Shown: positions 1-8,488 of the stretch, one piece after another
Numbering within the stretch: the first letter of the stretch is position 1
Layout: each line of letters opens with the position of its first letter
Assembly (NCBI RefSeq): GCF_009377205.1
Contig: NZ_VJZE01000055.1
Location: 1-33,148, forward strand
Origin: Streptomyces phyllanthi
GTDB taxonomy: Bacteria; Actinomycetota; Actinomycetes; Streptomycetales; Streptomycetaceae
DNA: 33,148 nucleotides
Direction of reading: 5' to 3'
Made by a program: the position numbers and the translations under genes
Notes under the pieces: model-generated
Told to the model about the DNA's origin: nothing
The model's input: only the letters and a program-made list of their open reading frames with translations
Databases searched by the model: none

Positions 1-116
1 CACGTGTTACTCACCCGTTCGCCACTAATCCACCCCGAAGGGCTTCATCGTTCGACTTGCATGTGTTAAGCACGCCGCCAGCGTTCGTCCTGAGCCAGGA
101 TCAAACTCTCCGTGAA
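1..116 (-). rRNA. rrs: 16S ribosomal RNA, 5' end (partial)
   Basis: The reverse complement carries the universal start of bacterial 16S rRNA: AGAGTTTGATCCTGGCTCAG, then the GACGAACGCTGGCGGCGTGC block, and GTGAGTAACACGTG at the window edge. Aligning AGAGTTTGA to its position in E. coli 16S puts the mature 5' end near 116. The gene runs off the left edge of the window, so 23S and 5S should lie further left. The V1 segment (AACGATGAAGCCC, CTTCGGGGTGGATTAG) is of streptomycete type. Confidence 0.98.
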
Positions 117-300
117 TGTTTACCGGTCATCCGGTGACACATCACGAGAGCGGAACCACCAGAGGAATAACCCAGTGGTTCACAGCGTCCTCGCTGTGTT
201 TTCTTCAAAGGAACCTCGTCCCAGCTGATGCTGGAGACGGGGTATCAACATATCTGGCGTTGATTTTTGGCACGCTGTTGAGTTCTCAAGGAACGGACGC
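117..300 (-). promoter_or_regulatory. rRNA operon leader with antitermination-like hairpins
   Basis: This is the transcribed leader between the rrn promoters and the 16S gene. Read on the minus strand it has CCTTGAGAACTCAACAGCG followed by TGCCAAAAA. The self-complementary TTGAG-AA-CTCAA lies at 278-289 and looks like the conserved leader element of actinobacterial rrn operons linked to antitermination and processing. Closer to 16S, CACAGCG-N4-CGCTGTG at 181-198 is a perfect 7-bp stem. The element's role is known for rrn leaders in general; applying it here is inference. No protein-coding sequence is supported. Confidence 0.7.
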
Positions 301-367
301 TTCCTTCGTACTCACCCGAGAGACTCTCTCGCGGCTTTCCTCCGGGCGCTTCCCTTCGGTGTTTCCG

Positions 368-400
368 ACTCTATCAGTGTTTTTCCGTCTCTCTGACCAC
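368..400 (-). promoter_or_regulatory. rrn P: rrn promoter candidate, proximal
   Basis: On the minus strand a TAGAGT -10 hexamer (368-373) is followed by CGGAAACACCG. The -35 region is weak (TGGTCA about 20 bp upstream). TAGAGT matches the -10 element of a second candidate further upstream, which supports a tandem promoter array for the rRNA operon. Confidence 0.5.
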
Positions 401-506
401 TGTCTGCGGACACGCAGAAGAGTCCTGAGATCAGGATCTGAACGAGTTGGATGCTGCCGGGTGGGGGACACTCGTTCGTGTCGCTCCGCTCCCAAGCAGG
501 TGTACG

Positions 507-536
507 ACTCTACATCCGGCTCTGAGGCAGACGCAA
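507..536 (-). promoter_or_regulatory. rrn P: rrn promoter candidate, central
   Basis: On the minus strand TTGCGT (531-536) and TAGAGT (507-512) are separated by 18 bp, a good match to a vegetative sigma-70/HrdB promoter. It lies about 390 bp upstream of 16S, as expected for one of several tandem rrn promoters. Confidence 0.6.
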
Positions 537-537
537 A

Positions 538-565
538 TCGCTACCCCGGGGTCCAGGGGCCGCAA
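538..565 (-). promoter_or_regulatory. rrn P: rrn promoter candidate, distal
   Basis: On the minus strand TTGCGG (560-565) is followed after 16 bp by TAGCGA (538-543). It is weaker than the central candidate and starts right next to it. Between here and crr (566-673) no convincing plus-strand promoter for crr could be picked, although a short A/T-rich patch (CATATGACATACC, 595-607) is the likeliest -10 area. Confidence 0.35.
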
Positions 566-673
566 CCGGTACGTCACACGGGGAACCGGCAGTTCATATG
601 ACATACCCTGCTCCCCAGTGCGCCGTCCAGGACAGGCAGTGACGGCCCATGAAACGCCTCTGGGAGGCTTCCC

Positions 674-1123
674 ATGACCACCGTGACGTCCCCCCTCGCA
701 GGGCGGGCCATCGGACTCGCCGCGGTACCCGACCCCGTCTTCTCGGGAGCGATGGTAGGACCCGGCACAGCAATCGACCCCGTGCGGGAGGCCTCCGAGG
801 CCGTCGCTCCCGTGGACGGGGTCATCGTCTCTCTCCACTCACATGCCTTCGTCGTGGTCGACGGTGATGGCCACGGAGTGCTCACGCACCTCGGTATTGA
901 CACCGTGCAGCTCAACGGCGAGGGCTTCGAGCTGCTCGTCAGCAAGGGCGACACCGTGACGCGTGGCCAGGCAGTGGTGCGTTGGAACCCCGCCGCCGTC
1001 GAGGCCGCGGGCAAGTCTCCGATCTGCCCGATCGTGGCGCTCGAAGCCACGGCCAACTCTCTCACCGGCCTCCGCGAGGACGGCGATGTCAAGGCCGGCG
1101 ACGAGCTCTTCGGCTGGCAGTGA
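674..1123 (+). CDS. crr: PTS glucose-type IIA component
   Basis: This is a soluble phosphocarrier of the sugar phosphotransferase system. It takes a phosphate from HPr and passes it to a membrane IIB/IIC permease. The 149-residue length matches free-standing IIA-Glc. The N-terminal half has SPLAG and APVDGVIV; H57 sits in SHAF and the phospho-acceptor H72 in LTHLGIDTVQL, the same 15-residue spacing as H75/H90 in E. coli. The ATG follows a GGGAGG ribosome site at 661. ptsI starts 79 bp downstream on the same strand, so the two are probably co-transcribed. No IIB, IIC or HPr gene is in the window. Transcription diverges from the rRNA operon. Confidence 0.95.
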   Translation: MTTVTSPLAGRAIGLAAVPDPVFSGAMVGPGTAIDPVREASEAVAPVDGVIVSLHSHAFVVVDGDGHGVLTHLGIDTVQLNGEGFELLVSKGDTVTRGQAVVRWNPAAVEAAGKSPICPIVALEATANSLTGLREDGDVKAGDELFGWQ

Positions 1124-1201
1124 CAGCAGCGCCGTCACGGGACGGCGAGTCGGACAACCACCGCGGCGGTGGGATCCGCCGCACTATCGGAGACAGGTGA
1201 G

Positions 1202-2872
1202 ATGGAGACAACGCTGCAAGGCGTCGGTGTGAGCCACGGTGTGGCGATCGGCGAAGTTCGGCACATGGGAACGGCGGTGCTGGAACCGCCTGCGAAGCAG
1301 ATACCCGCTGAGGATGCGGAGCGGGAGCAGGGGCGGGCCCGCAAGGCCGTGGAGGCTGTGGCGGCCGATCTGACGGCGCGCGGCAATCTGGCGGGGGGCG
1401 AAGCCCAGGCGGTGCTGGAGGCCCAGGCCCTGATGGCCCAGGACCCCGAGTTGATGGCGGATGTGGAGCGTCGTATCACGGTCGGCAGCACGGCCGAGCG
1501 CGCGGTGTACGACGCGTTCGCCGCCTACCGTGCCCTGCTCGCGGGCGCCGGTGAATACCTCGCCGGCCGCGTTGCCGACCTGGACGACGTGCGGAACCGT
1601 ATCGTCGCCCGGCTGCTCGGGGTGCCCATGCCGGGTGTCCCGGACAGCGACGAGCCGTACGTCCTGATCGCGCGCGACCTCGCGCCGGCCGACACCGCGC
1701 TGCTGGATCCGACGCTGGTGCTCGGGTTCGTCACCGAAGAAGGCGGACCGACCAGCCACAGTGCGATTCTCGCGCGGGCGCTCGGGGTGCCGGCTGTGGT
1801 CGCGCTGCCCGGGGCGGGTGAGCTGGCCGAGGGCACGGTGATCGCCGTGGACGGCAGCACCGGTGAGATATTCGTGGAGCCCAGCGCGGAGAAGAAGTCC
1901 GAGCTGGAGGCCGCGGCGGCGGAGCGCAAGGCAGCACTGGCCGCTTCGACCGGGCCGGGTGCCACCTCCGACGGGCACAAGGTGCCGCTGCTGGCCAACG
2001 TGGGTGGGCCCGCGGATGTTCCGGCCGCTGTTGAGGCCGGGGCCGAGGGTGTCGGGCTGTTCCGTACCGAGTTCCTCTTCCTGGACGACAGCAAGAAGGC
2101 GCCGTCCGAGGAGAAGCAGGTCGATGCGTACCGGCAGGTACTGGAGGCGTTCCCCGAAGGCCGTGTCGTCGTACGTGTGCTCGACGCGGGCGCGGACAAG
2201 CCGCTGGACTTTCTCACGCCGGGGGATGAGCCGAACCCGGCGCTGGGCGTGCGGGGGCTGCGGACGCTCCTCGACCACCCTGAGGTGCTGCGGACGCAGC
2301 TGACCGCTCTCGCGAAGGCCGCGGAGGGACTGCCGGTCTACCTCGAGGTCATGGCTCCGATGGTGGCGGACCGCACCGACGCGAAGGCGTTCGCGGACGC
2401 GTGTCGCGCTGCCGGGCTGCAGGCGAAGTTCGGCGCCATGGTGGAGATCCCGTCGGCCGCTCTGCGGGCACGGTCGATCCTGCAGGAGGTCGAGTTCCTG
2501 TCGCTGGGAACCAACGACCTCGCGCAGTACACGTTCGCTGCCGACCGGCAGGTGGGCGCGGTGTCGCGGCTGCAGGACCCGTGGCAGCCCGCGCTGCTCG
2601 ACCTGGTGGCTCTCTCCGCCGAGGCGGCGAAGGCCGAGGGCAAGAGCTGCGGGGTCTGTGGTGAGGCCGCCTCCGACCCGCTGCTGGCGTGTGTGCTGAC
2701 CGGTCTGGGGGTCACCTCCCTGTCCATGGGTGCGGCATCGATTCCTTATGTGCGGGCGACGTTGGCGAAGTACACGCTGGCCCAGTGCGAGCGCGCAGCG
2801 GCCGCCGCGCGTGCGGCGGACACCGCCGAGGAGGCGCGGAACGCGGCTCAGGCGGTGTTGTCCGGCGAGTAG
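1202..2872 (+). CDS. ptsI: Phosphoenolpyruvate-protein phosphotransferase (PTS enzyme I)
   Basis: Enzyme I starts the PTS relay: it autophosphorylates from phosphoenolpyruvate and phosphorylates HPr in the cytoplasm. The ATG at 1202 (METTLQGVGVSHG) is chosen over an upstream in-frame start because GGAGA lies just ahead and family members begin with this glycine-rich strand. The 556 residues are typical. Visible are the phospho-histidine motif GGPTSHSAILAR (H186), the PEP-binding segment around GLFRTEFLF, LSLGTNDLAQYTFAADR, and C486 in CGVCGE, matching the catalytic cysteine of the TIM-barrel domain. It follows crr and ends at a strong hairpin. Confidence 0.96.
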   Translation: METTLQGVGVSHGVAIGEVRHMGTAVLEPPAKQIPAEDAEREQGRARKAVEAVAADLTARGNLAGGEAQAVLEAQALMAQDPELMADVERRITVGSTAERAVYDAFAAYRALLAGAGEYLAGRVADLDDVRNRIVARLLGVPMPGVPDSDEPYVLIARDLAPADTALLDPTLVLGFVTEEGGPTSHSAILARALGVPAVVALPGAGELAEGTVIAVDGSTGEIFVEPSAEKKSELEAAAAERKAALAASTGPGATSDGHKVPLLANVGGPADVPAAVEAGAEGVGLFRTEFLFLDDSKKAPSEEKQVDAYRQVLEAFPEGRVVVRVLDAGADKPLDFLTPGDEPNPALGVRGLRTLLDHPEVLRTQLTALAKAAEGLPVYLEVMAPMVADRTDAKAFADACRAAGLQAKFGAMVEIPSAALRARSILQEVEFLSLGTNDLAQYTFAADRQVGAVSRLQDPWQPALLDLVALSAEAAKAEGKSCGVCGEAASDPLLACVLTGLGVTSLSMGAASIPYVRATLAKYTLAQCERAAAAARAADTAEEARNAAQAVLSGE

Positions 2873-2895
2873 CGGCGTACGCGATCGGCGTGGTC

Positions 2896-2927
2896 CAGGG
2901 GCGCTCCACCTGTGTGGGGCGCCCCTG
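2896..2927. terminator. Bidirectional terminator hairpin after ptsI
   Basis: A 14-bp arm (2896-2909) pairs with 2914-2927 around a CTGT loop, with one G-T mismatch. It sits in the 61-bp gap between the convergent ptsI and the minus-strand gene ending at 2934. There is no T-run, which is normal for streptomycete terminators. Confidence 0.75.
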
Positions 2928-2933
2928 CCGCGC

Positions 2934-3830
2934 TCAGTGGCTGTGTCCTCCCTTCATCGTTCCTTCGTCTCCGAGGTCGGGCGGGACGCAGTAGTCGACG
3001 CCCGATTCCGGTGAGACGAGGTCTCCGGATTCGATGTCGGTGCAGTACGCGTCGAAGACCTCACCCGCGGTGAGGGGCTCGAGTCCTTCTCCGCGCAGGC
3101 GCCAGCCGTAGACGCGGTCGGTGGTGCCGGGAGCGCTGGTCCGCATGACGAGCCCGCCGGCGCTCCGGGTGGCCATACCGACGGCCAGGACCGTGGTGAA
3201 TTCGAGGGTCTCGGTCTCGTCGAGGCGGACCGTGCCGTCGGGGTTGTCGTCGGCCCACAGGACGGCCACGAGTGGATCGGGCGCGGCCGAGACGCTGCAC
3301 ACGAGGTGTCGCTCGCCGGGGCCGGCGGTGTCGAGGATGCGGGTGAGCAGGTACGAGGCGCGGGCGAAGGCGGCGCGGCCGATGTCCTCGCCGCAGGATG
3401 CGCAGCCGCCGATTTCGGCCAGGAGCGTGGTCGCGTACTGCCATGTGGCCTGGCGGACGGCCTCGTCGACCAGTTCGGGGACGAGTTCGTCGAGGCGTTG
3501 GCCCTGGTACGGGACGCTGGGACCCGTGGCGGCCAGTTCGGCCGTGAAGCGGGTGCGGCTCGTCGGGGTGTCGGGTTCCAGGCCGGTCTCGGCGCAGAAC
3601 TCCGCGTACTCCTCGGGGTCGAAGAGGGCGACCCTGGTGTGGCTGCCCTGGGAGGCGAGTGTCCGGAGCAGGGCTTCCACCTGCTGAAGGTAGGTCGTGT
3701 GGTCGTCGAAGGTGAAGGTGCGGTAGCGCCGCATCGCCTTGAAGTCGTGCTCGTCCGTCAGCAGGCCGATCGTTCCGGCGATCTCGCGGCGCAGGACGCG
3801 TCGCATGGTTCGGTGCTGGGTGCGTGCCAT
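2934..3830 (-). CDS. Conserved hypothetical protein, 298 residues
   Basis: I do not recognise this family. It is a soluble acidic protein without signal peptide or membrane segment. The start at 3830 (MARTQHRTMRRVLRREIAG) is preferred because GGGGGA lies just upstream; an earlier in-frame ATG at 3863 lacks a good site. The N-terminus is basic, residues 40-80 are helical and polar, and mid-protein CASCGEDIG has one CxxC pair, too little for a zinc ribbon on its own. The C-terminal half is beta-rich (HLVCSVSAAPDPLVAVLWADD, FTTVLAVGMATRSAG). It is transcribed alone, convergent to ptsI. The codon use is that of a real streptomycete gene. Confidence 0.8.
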   Translation of the reverse strand: MARTQHRTMRRVLRREIAGTIGLLTDEHDFKAMRRYRTFTFDDHTTYLQQVEALLRTLASQGSHTRVALFDPEEYAEFCAETGLEPDTPTSRTRFTAELAATGPSVPYQGQRLDELVPELVDEAVRQATWQYATTLLAEIGGCASCGEDIGRAAFARASYLLTRILDTAGPGERHLVCSVSAAPDPLVAVLWADDNPDGTVRLDETETLEFTTVLAVGMATRSAGGLVMRTSAPGTTDRVYGWRLRGEGLEPLTAGEVFDAYCTDIESGDLVSPESGVDYCVPPDLGDEGTMKGGHSH

Positions 3831-3888
3831 GGTTCCCCCTTTGTGCAGTCGATCAATGCTCACTCACAGTAATCGGCGGCACTGACAA

Positions 3889-3901
3889 CGCCCGTCGGGC
3901 G
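3889..3901 (-). terminator. Short hairpin downstream of acetoacetyl-CoA synthetase gene
   Basis: CGCCCG-T-CGGGCG is a perfect 6-bp stem about 30 bp beyond the stop of the minus-strand ligase gene ending at 3932. It may end that transcript before the next gene on the same strand. The stem is short and the loop tight, so confidence is modest. Confidence 0.4.
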
Positions 3902-3931
3902 AGGGGTTCGGGGGGCGGAGGGGTGTGTCGG

Positions 3932-5908
3932 TCAGGCGCGTTCGCGGGCCAGGTCCTCGTAGAAGCGCAGGAGGTCGAGGTTGTCGATGGAGCCGGGGTT
4001 GACCGCCTTTTCCAGGGGGCTGCCCTGGAGGAGTCGTTTGACCGGGACCTCGATGCGTTTGCCGGTCAGGGTGTGCGGGACTCCGGGTACCTGGATGATC
4101 TCGTCGGGGACATGACGGGGGGAGAGCTGTTCGCGGATGGTCTGCTTGATGCGGTTCAGGAGGGCCTCGTCGAGGGCGGCTCCTGGGGCGAGGTGGACGA
4201 AGAGGGGCATCCAGTAACCGCCGTCGGGCTGTTCGATGCCGATGACGAGGGACTCTTTGATCTCGGGGAGGCGCTCGACGGCTTCGTAGATATCGGCCGA
4301 GCCCATGCGTACGCCCTGACGGTTGAGCGTGGAGTCGGAGCGGCCGTGAATGACGACGGAGCCGCGTGAGGTGACGGTGATCCAGTCGCCGTGACGCCAG
4401 ACTCCGGGGTAGGTGTCGAAGTAGCTGTCGTGGTAGCGGGTGCCGTCGGGGTCGTTCCAGAAGTGGATCGGCATGGACGGCATCGGATTGGTGACGACGA
4501 GTTCGCCGACTTCGTCGGTGAGGGGTTTGCCGCCGGGGTCCCAGGACTGGAGGTCGGTGCCGAGGCCGGGGGCCTGGAGTTCGCCGATGTGCACCGGGAG
4601 GGTGGGGACGGCTCCCGCGAAGCAGGAGCACACGTCGGTGCCGCCGCTGACGGAGGCGATCCACAGGTCGGCCCCGGCTGCCGCGAACTCGTCGTGCAGC
4701 CAGCGGAAGCCGTCCGGCGGCAGCGGGGAGCCCGTGGTGCCGACACACTGAACGCGGGAGAGGTCGTAGTCGCGGGCCGGGTGGATACCGGCCTTGCGAC
4801 AGGCCATGACGTACGCGGCGGAGGTGCCGAAGAGGGTTGCCCCGGTGCGTTCGGCCACGTGCCATTGGGCGCCCGTGTCGGGGTATCCGGGGCTGCCGTC
4901 GTACAGGACGATCGTGGTGCCGGTGAGCAGGCCGGAGACGAGGAAGTTCCACATCATCCAGCCGGTGGACGTGTACCAAAAGAAGCGGTCCTCGGGGCCC
5001 AGGTCGCAGTGGAGACCGAGCTGCTTGAGGTGTTCGACCAGGATGCCGCCCTGGGACTGGACGATGGCCTTGGGGAGGCCGGTCGTGCCGGAGGAGTAGA
5101 GCACCCACAGGGGGTGGTCGAACGGGACCTGTTCGAAGACCGGCTCCACGTCCGCGGAGGTCAGCGAGGACCATTCCAGGGCGCCCTCAGGGGCTCCGGT
5201 CCCCAGGAGCGGGATGTGGACGACTGCGCGCAGGGTGGGCAGTTCGCGGCGGAGTTCGGCGACGATGTCGCGGCGGTCGTGCTCCTTGCCGCCGTAGCGG
5301 TAGCCGTCGACCGTGAACAGGATGACCGGTTCGACCTGCTGGAACCGGTCGAGGACGCTACGGGCGCCGAAGTCGGGGGCGCAGGAGGTCCACACGCCGC
5401 CCACGGCGGCCGTGGCGAGGAGGGCGACGACGGCCTGGGGGACGTTCGGGAGGTAGCCGCTGACGCGGTCTCCGGGACGTACACCGAGGGCGCGCAGCTC
5501 GGCGGCGAGGGAGGCTACCTGGCGGCGCAGCTCGGACCAGGTCACCGGGCGCGGCTCGTGGGTCTCGTCGACGTGCAGGAGGGCCGGTTCGTCTGCGCGG
5601 GTGGCGGCCGCGCGGAGGGCGTGTTCGGCGTAGTTGAGGGTCGCCCCGGGGAACCACTGGGCTCCCGGCATGGAGCGGTCCGCGAGTACGCGCGCGTAAG
5701 GGGTGGAGAACCGTATGTCGAACCACTCGGTGACGGCCTTCCAGAAGGTCTCGAGTTCCTCGACGGACCAGAGGTGCAGGGCCGCGTAACCGCCCTCGGA
5801 CGGCGCTCCATGGTGTTCGGCCGCCCATGCCTGGAACTCGGTGATCTGTGCCCGGGCGATGCGTGCCTGATCGGGCTGCCAGAGCGGTGCTTCGTTCGCT
5901 GAGGTCAT
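3932..5908 (-). CDS. Acetoacetate-CoA ligase (acetoacetyl-CoA synthetase)
   Basis: An adenylate-forming enzyme that activates acetoacetate with ATP and CoA, feeding ketone-body carbon into acyl-CoA metabolism. The start at 5908 (MTSANEAPLW) follows GGGAGCC and gives 658 residues, the usual length. Upstream in-frame sequence is open but lacks family features. Visible in order: the N-terminal ACS cap with WFPGATLNYAEH; the P-loop YSSGTTGLPKAIVQSQGG near residue 270; TGWMMWNFLVSGLLTG; SVSGGTDVCSCFAG; the hinge YFDTYPGVWRHGDWI with IHGRSDSTLNRQGVRMG; and the C-terminal lysine K617 in LTGKRIEVPVKR. The SGGTDVCS and WMMWN signatures favour acetoacetate over acetate. It diverges from the GH31 gene. 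Confidence 0.92.
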   Translation of the reverse strand: MTSANEAPLWQPDQARIARAQITEFQAWAAEHHGAPSEGGYAALHLWSVEELETFWKAVTEWFDIRFSTPYARVLADRSMPGAQWFPGATLNYAEHALRAAATRADEPALLHVDETHEPRPVTWSELRRQVASLAAELRALGVRPGDRVSGYLPNVPQAVVALLATAAVGGVWTSCAPDFGARSVLDRFQQVEPVILFTVDGYRYGGKEHDRRDIVAELRRELPTLRAVVHIPLLGTGAPEGALEWSSLTSADVEPVFEQVPFDHPLWVLYSSGTTGLPKAIVQSQGGILVEHLKQLGLHCDLGPEDRFFWYTSTGWMMWNFLVSGLLTGTTIVLYDGSPGYPDTGAQWHVAERTGATLFGTSAAYVMACRKAGIHPARDYDLSRVQCVGTTGSPLPPDGFRWLHDEFAAAGADLWIASVSGGTDVCSCFAGAVPTLPVHIGELQAPGLGTDLQSWDPGGKPLTDEVGELVVTNPMPSMPIHFWNDPDGTRYHDSYFDTYPGVWRHGDWITVTSRGSVVIHGRSDSTLNRQGVRMGSADIYEAVERLPEIKESLVIGIEQPDGGYWMPLFVHLAPGAALDEALLNRIKQTIREQLSPRHVPDEIIQVPGVPHTLTGKRIEVPVKRLLQGSPLEKAVNPGSIDNLDLLRFYEDLARERA

Positions 5909-6040
5909 GGGTCGGCTCCCGGACTGTGCGCGTCGTGTGCGGCTGTCGCGCACGGGCTGGGTGTGCGCGTCGCGCGGCTGATACGGACGATGCCATGTGA
6001 TCGACTTCTTCACCAGGGCGCGGCACACATGGTCGGCGTC

Positions 6041-6058
6041 GTGAAGGTGTGCCTTCAC
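6041..6058. promoter_or_regulatory. Inverted repeat in the ligase/GH31 divergent promoter region
   Basis: GTGAAGG-TGTG-CCTTCAC is a perfect 7-bp inverted repeat in the 212-bp gap between two divergent genes, about 135 bp from the ligase start and 63 bp from the GH31 start. It is a plausible operator. Downstream, GGTGAACGACAGTTGAAC contains a GTGAA-like half. Which gene it serves cannot be told. Confidence 0.35.
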
Positions 6059-6120
6059 CACGGGTGAACGACAGTTGAACAGCTCACCTCCTTGGGCGAG
6101 TCGGTGGCAGGGTGAGCAGT

Positions 6121-8487
6121 ATGGAGGGTCGTGACCTGGTGCGTTCGATAAAGGCGGTCGGTTTGGTGGGGGCGGCGCAGAGGGTTCGCGCGGTGCGTGC
6201 GGCATGGCGGAGGAGGCGGGCCGATGCCGCCGGGCTGCCCGAGCGGGGCGCCGAGCGAGCGCGGGTGCCCGGGCCCGTCCAGGGGGTCGAGCCGGGGCCC
6301 GGTGGTGGGGTCGTCCGGTTCACACGGTCCGAGTTGCGGATCACCGTCGCCACGAGCGGCGCTGTCTTCTGGGGCTGGGACGGTGCCGGGCCGGAGCCGT
6401 CGTACGCGCTCGCGGGCCCTTGCCCCGAGCCGGATCCGCGGGCGGTCCTGGAGCCGGACAAGGACGGCGCGTGGCGGGTGGTGGCGGAGCGGGTGACGGT
6501 CGTGGTGTCGCGGCACGGTGCCGTCGAGGTGCAGACACCGGGTGGGGTGCTCCTGCGCCGGGATCTGCCACCCCGGTGGTGGGAGCCGGTCGGTGGGGGC
6601 GCGGCGCGCTGGATGCAGCGTTCCGAGGTGTCCGCCGACGCACGGTTCTTCGGTCTGGGTGGGCGCGCGTCGGGGCCTCGGCTGCGTGACGGAACGTATC
6701 GCCTCTGGAACACCGACCCCGGGCATACGTTCGCTCCTGAGGACGATCCGCTGTACATCACCATGCCGGTGCAGATGGTCGTGGCCGACGCGGGCACGCA
6801 TCTGGTGTTCCACGACACCTCGTGGGACGGCACGGTGACGCTGTGCGGGGGCGAGGAGGGCGCCGGCTCCGGGCATGACCGGGCCGGGACGAGTGAGCTG
6901 CGTGTGGACGGCGGCCCGTTGCGCTGCTGGGTGATGGTGGGCACCCCCGCGCGCGTGTTGCACGCCTGGGCGGCGCTCACGGGTGCGCCCGCGCTGCCGC
7001 CCCCGTGGGCGCTGGGGCATCATCACGCGCGCTGGGGCTTTGGCAGCGAGCAGGAGGTTCGGCGGATCGTTTCGGGCTACCAGGAGCACGGTCTGCCCCT
7101 GGACGCGGTGCATCTGGACATCGACCACTACGACGCGCACCAGGTGTTCACGGTCGACAAGGACCGCTTCCCGAAGCTGCCGTTGCTCGCCGAGGACCTG
7201 GGAAGGGACGGGATCCGGCTGGTGTCGATCGTCGACCCCGCGGTGCGGTCCGAGCCGGGCGTCGCGGTGTACGACGCCGGGCTGGCCGAGGACGCCTTCG
7301 TGCGGGATGCCGCGGGGCGGCTCGTGGAGGGCGTCGTGTGGTCCGGTGAGTCGGTGTACCCGGACTTCACGCGCGCGCGTGTACGCGAGTGGTGGGGCGG
7401 ACTCTACGAGGAGCGGCTGACGCAGGGCTTCGCCGGGTTCTGGCACGACATGAACGAGCCCACGTCGTTCGCGGCCTTCGGGGAGAACACGCTGCCCCGT
7501 TCGGCCCGGCACGATCTGGAGGGCCGGGGCGGTGACCATCGTGAGGCCCACAACGTGTACGCGCTGTGCATGGCCCAGGCCGCGTACGAGGGGTTGTGCG
7601 GACTCGTCCCCAAGGAACGGCCGTTTCTCTTCTCGCGCTCCGGGTGGGCAGGAATGCAGCGTTACGGGGGCACGTGGTCCGGGGATGTGGCCACGGGCTG
7701 GCCGGGGCTGCGGGCATCGCTGTCGCTGGTGCTGGGGCTGGGGCTGTGCGGTGTGCCGTATTCGGGCCCCGATGTGGGTGGTTTCGACGGGAGCCCGTCT
7801 CCGGAGCTGTATCTGCGGTGGTTTCAGCTGGGCGCGTATCTGCCGCTGTTCCGTACGCACGCGAGTCTGCGGGCGGGGCGCAGGGAGCCCTGGGAGTTCG
7901 GGGAGGAGGTGCTGGCCCACGCGCGCGTGGCGCTCGTCGAGCGGCGGCGTCTTCTGCCGTACTTCGTGACCCTGTCGCATCTGGCACGGCGTACGGGAGC
8001 GCCGTACGTGCGGCCGGTGTGGTGGGGCATGCCTGAGGACCGCGCATTGCGCGACTGCGAGGATGCCTTTCTGCTCGGCGATGCCCTGCTGGTGGCGCCG
8101 GTGCTGGACCCGGGTGCGGACCGGCGTGCGGTGCAGTTGCCCCGGGGGCGGTGGTACGACACGGCGACCGGGGAGGCGTACGAGGGGCCGGGGCAGGCGC
8201 TGGTCGAAGCGCCCTTGTCACGGATCCCGGTGCTCGCGCGCGCGGGTGCCGTTCTGCCTGTCCGGGGAGCCGACGGCGGGCTGGAGCTGGAGGTGTGGGC
8301 GCCCAGGCGCGGCCGGACCGGGGGCGGGTTCGTGGTGGCCGACGGGGGCGACGGCTGGGACGAGCCGAAGGTCGAGCGCTATGTGACGCGCTGGAAGAAG
8401 CGGCGGGTGGTCGTCGAGCGGCACGAGGGCGACGGGCCGGGCGAGCTCCCGTATCCCGTACGGGTGCGCGGACTCGCCCGGCCGTGA
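6121..8487 (+). CDS. Glycoside hydrolase family 31 (alpha-glucosidase/xylosidase type)
   Basis: A retaining alpha-glycosidase, probably releasing glucose or xylose from short alpha-linked saccharides. The catalytic nucleophile is D443 in GFWHDMNEPTSF. The acid/base is D522 in GGTWSGDVATGW. GVPYSGPDVGGFDG and RWFQLGAYLPLFRTHASL are also typical of GH31, as is HHHARWGFGSEQEVRRIV at the start of the barrel. The ATG at 6121 gives 788 residues; a GTG at 6112 is an alternative. The N-terminus is arginine-rich (AAQRVRAVRAAWRRRR) with no signal peptide, so the enzyme looks cytoplasmic. The substrate cannot be fixed from sequence. It ends one base before the convergent Nudix gene. Confidence 0.92.
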   Translation: MEGRDLVRSIKAVGLVGAAQRVRAVRAAWRRRRADAAGLPERGAERARVPGPVQGVEPGPGGGVVRFTRSELRITVATSGAVFWGWDGAGPEPSYALAGPCPEPDPRAVLEPDKDGAWRVVAERVTVVVSRHGAVEVQTPGGVLLRRDLPPRWWEPVGGGAARWMQRSEVSADARFFGLGGRASGPRLRDGTYRLWNTDPGHTFAPEDDPLYITMPVQMVVADAGTHLVFHDTSWDGTVTLCGGEEGAGSGHDRAGTSELRVDGGPLRCWVMVGTPARVLHAWAALTGAPALPPPWALGHHHARWGFGSEQEVRRIVSGYQEHGLPLDAVHLDIDHYDAHQVFTVDKDRFPKLPLLAEDLGRDGIRLVSIVDPAVRSEPGVAVYDAGLAEDAFVRDAAGRLVEGVVWSGESVYPDFTRARVREWWGGLYEERLTQGFAGFWHDMNEPTSFAAFGENTLPRSARHDLEGRGGDHREAHNVYALCMAQAAYEGLCGLVPKERPFLFSRSGWAGMQRYGGTWSGDVATGWPGLRASLSLVLGLGLCGVPYSGPDVGGFDGSPSPELYLRWFQLGAYLPLFRTHASLRAGRREPWEFGEEVLAHARVALVERRRLLPYFVTLSHLARRTGAPYVRPVWWGMPEDRALRDCEDAFLLGDALLVAPVLDPGADRRAVQLPRGRWYDTATGEAYEGPGQALVEAPLSRIPVLARAGAVLPVRGADGGLELEVWAPRRGRTGGGFVVADGGDGWDEPKVERYVTRWKKRRVVVERHEGDGPGELPYPVRVRGLARP

Positions 8488-8488
8488 C

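Noticed and set aside
116..601. A 161-codon open frame across the rRNA leader
   Set aside because: It starts in the 16S leader and crosses the rrn promoters; there is no ribosome site and no protein-like pattern.
6081..6096. Anti-Shine-Dalgarno-like CACCTCCTT as a 16S 3' end remnant
   Set aside because: No other 16S sequence surrounds it. On the minus strand it reads AAGGAGG but no convincing short gene follows.
6055..7980. A 641-codon open frame on the minus strand
   Set aside because: It is antisense to the GH31 gene, which has intact catalytic motifs in the plus frame.
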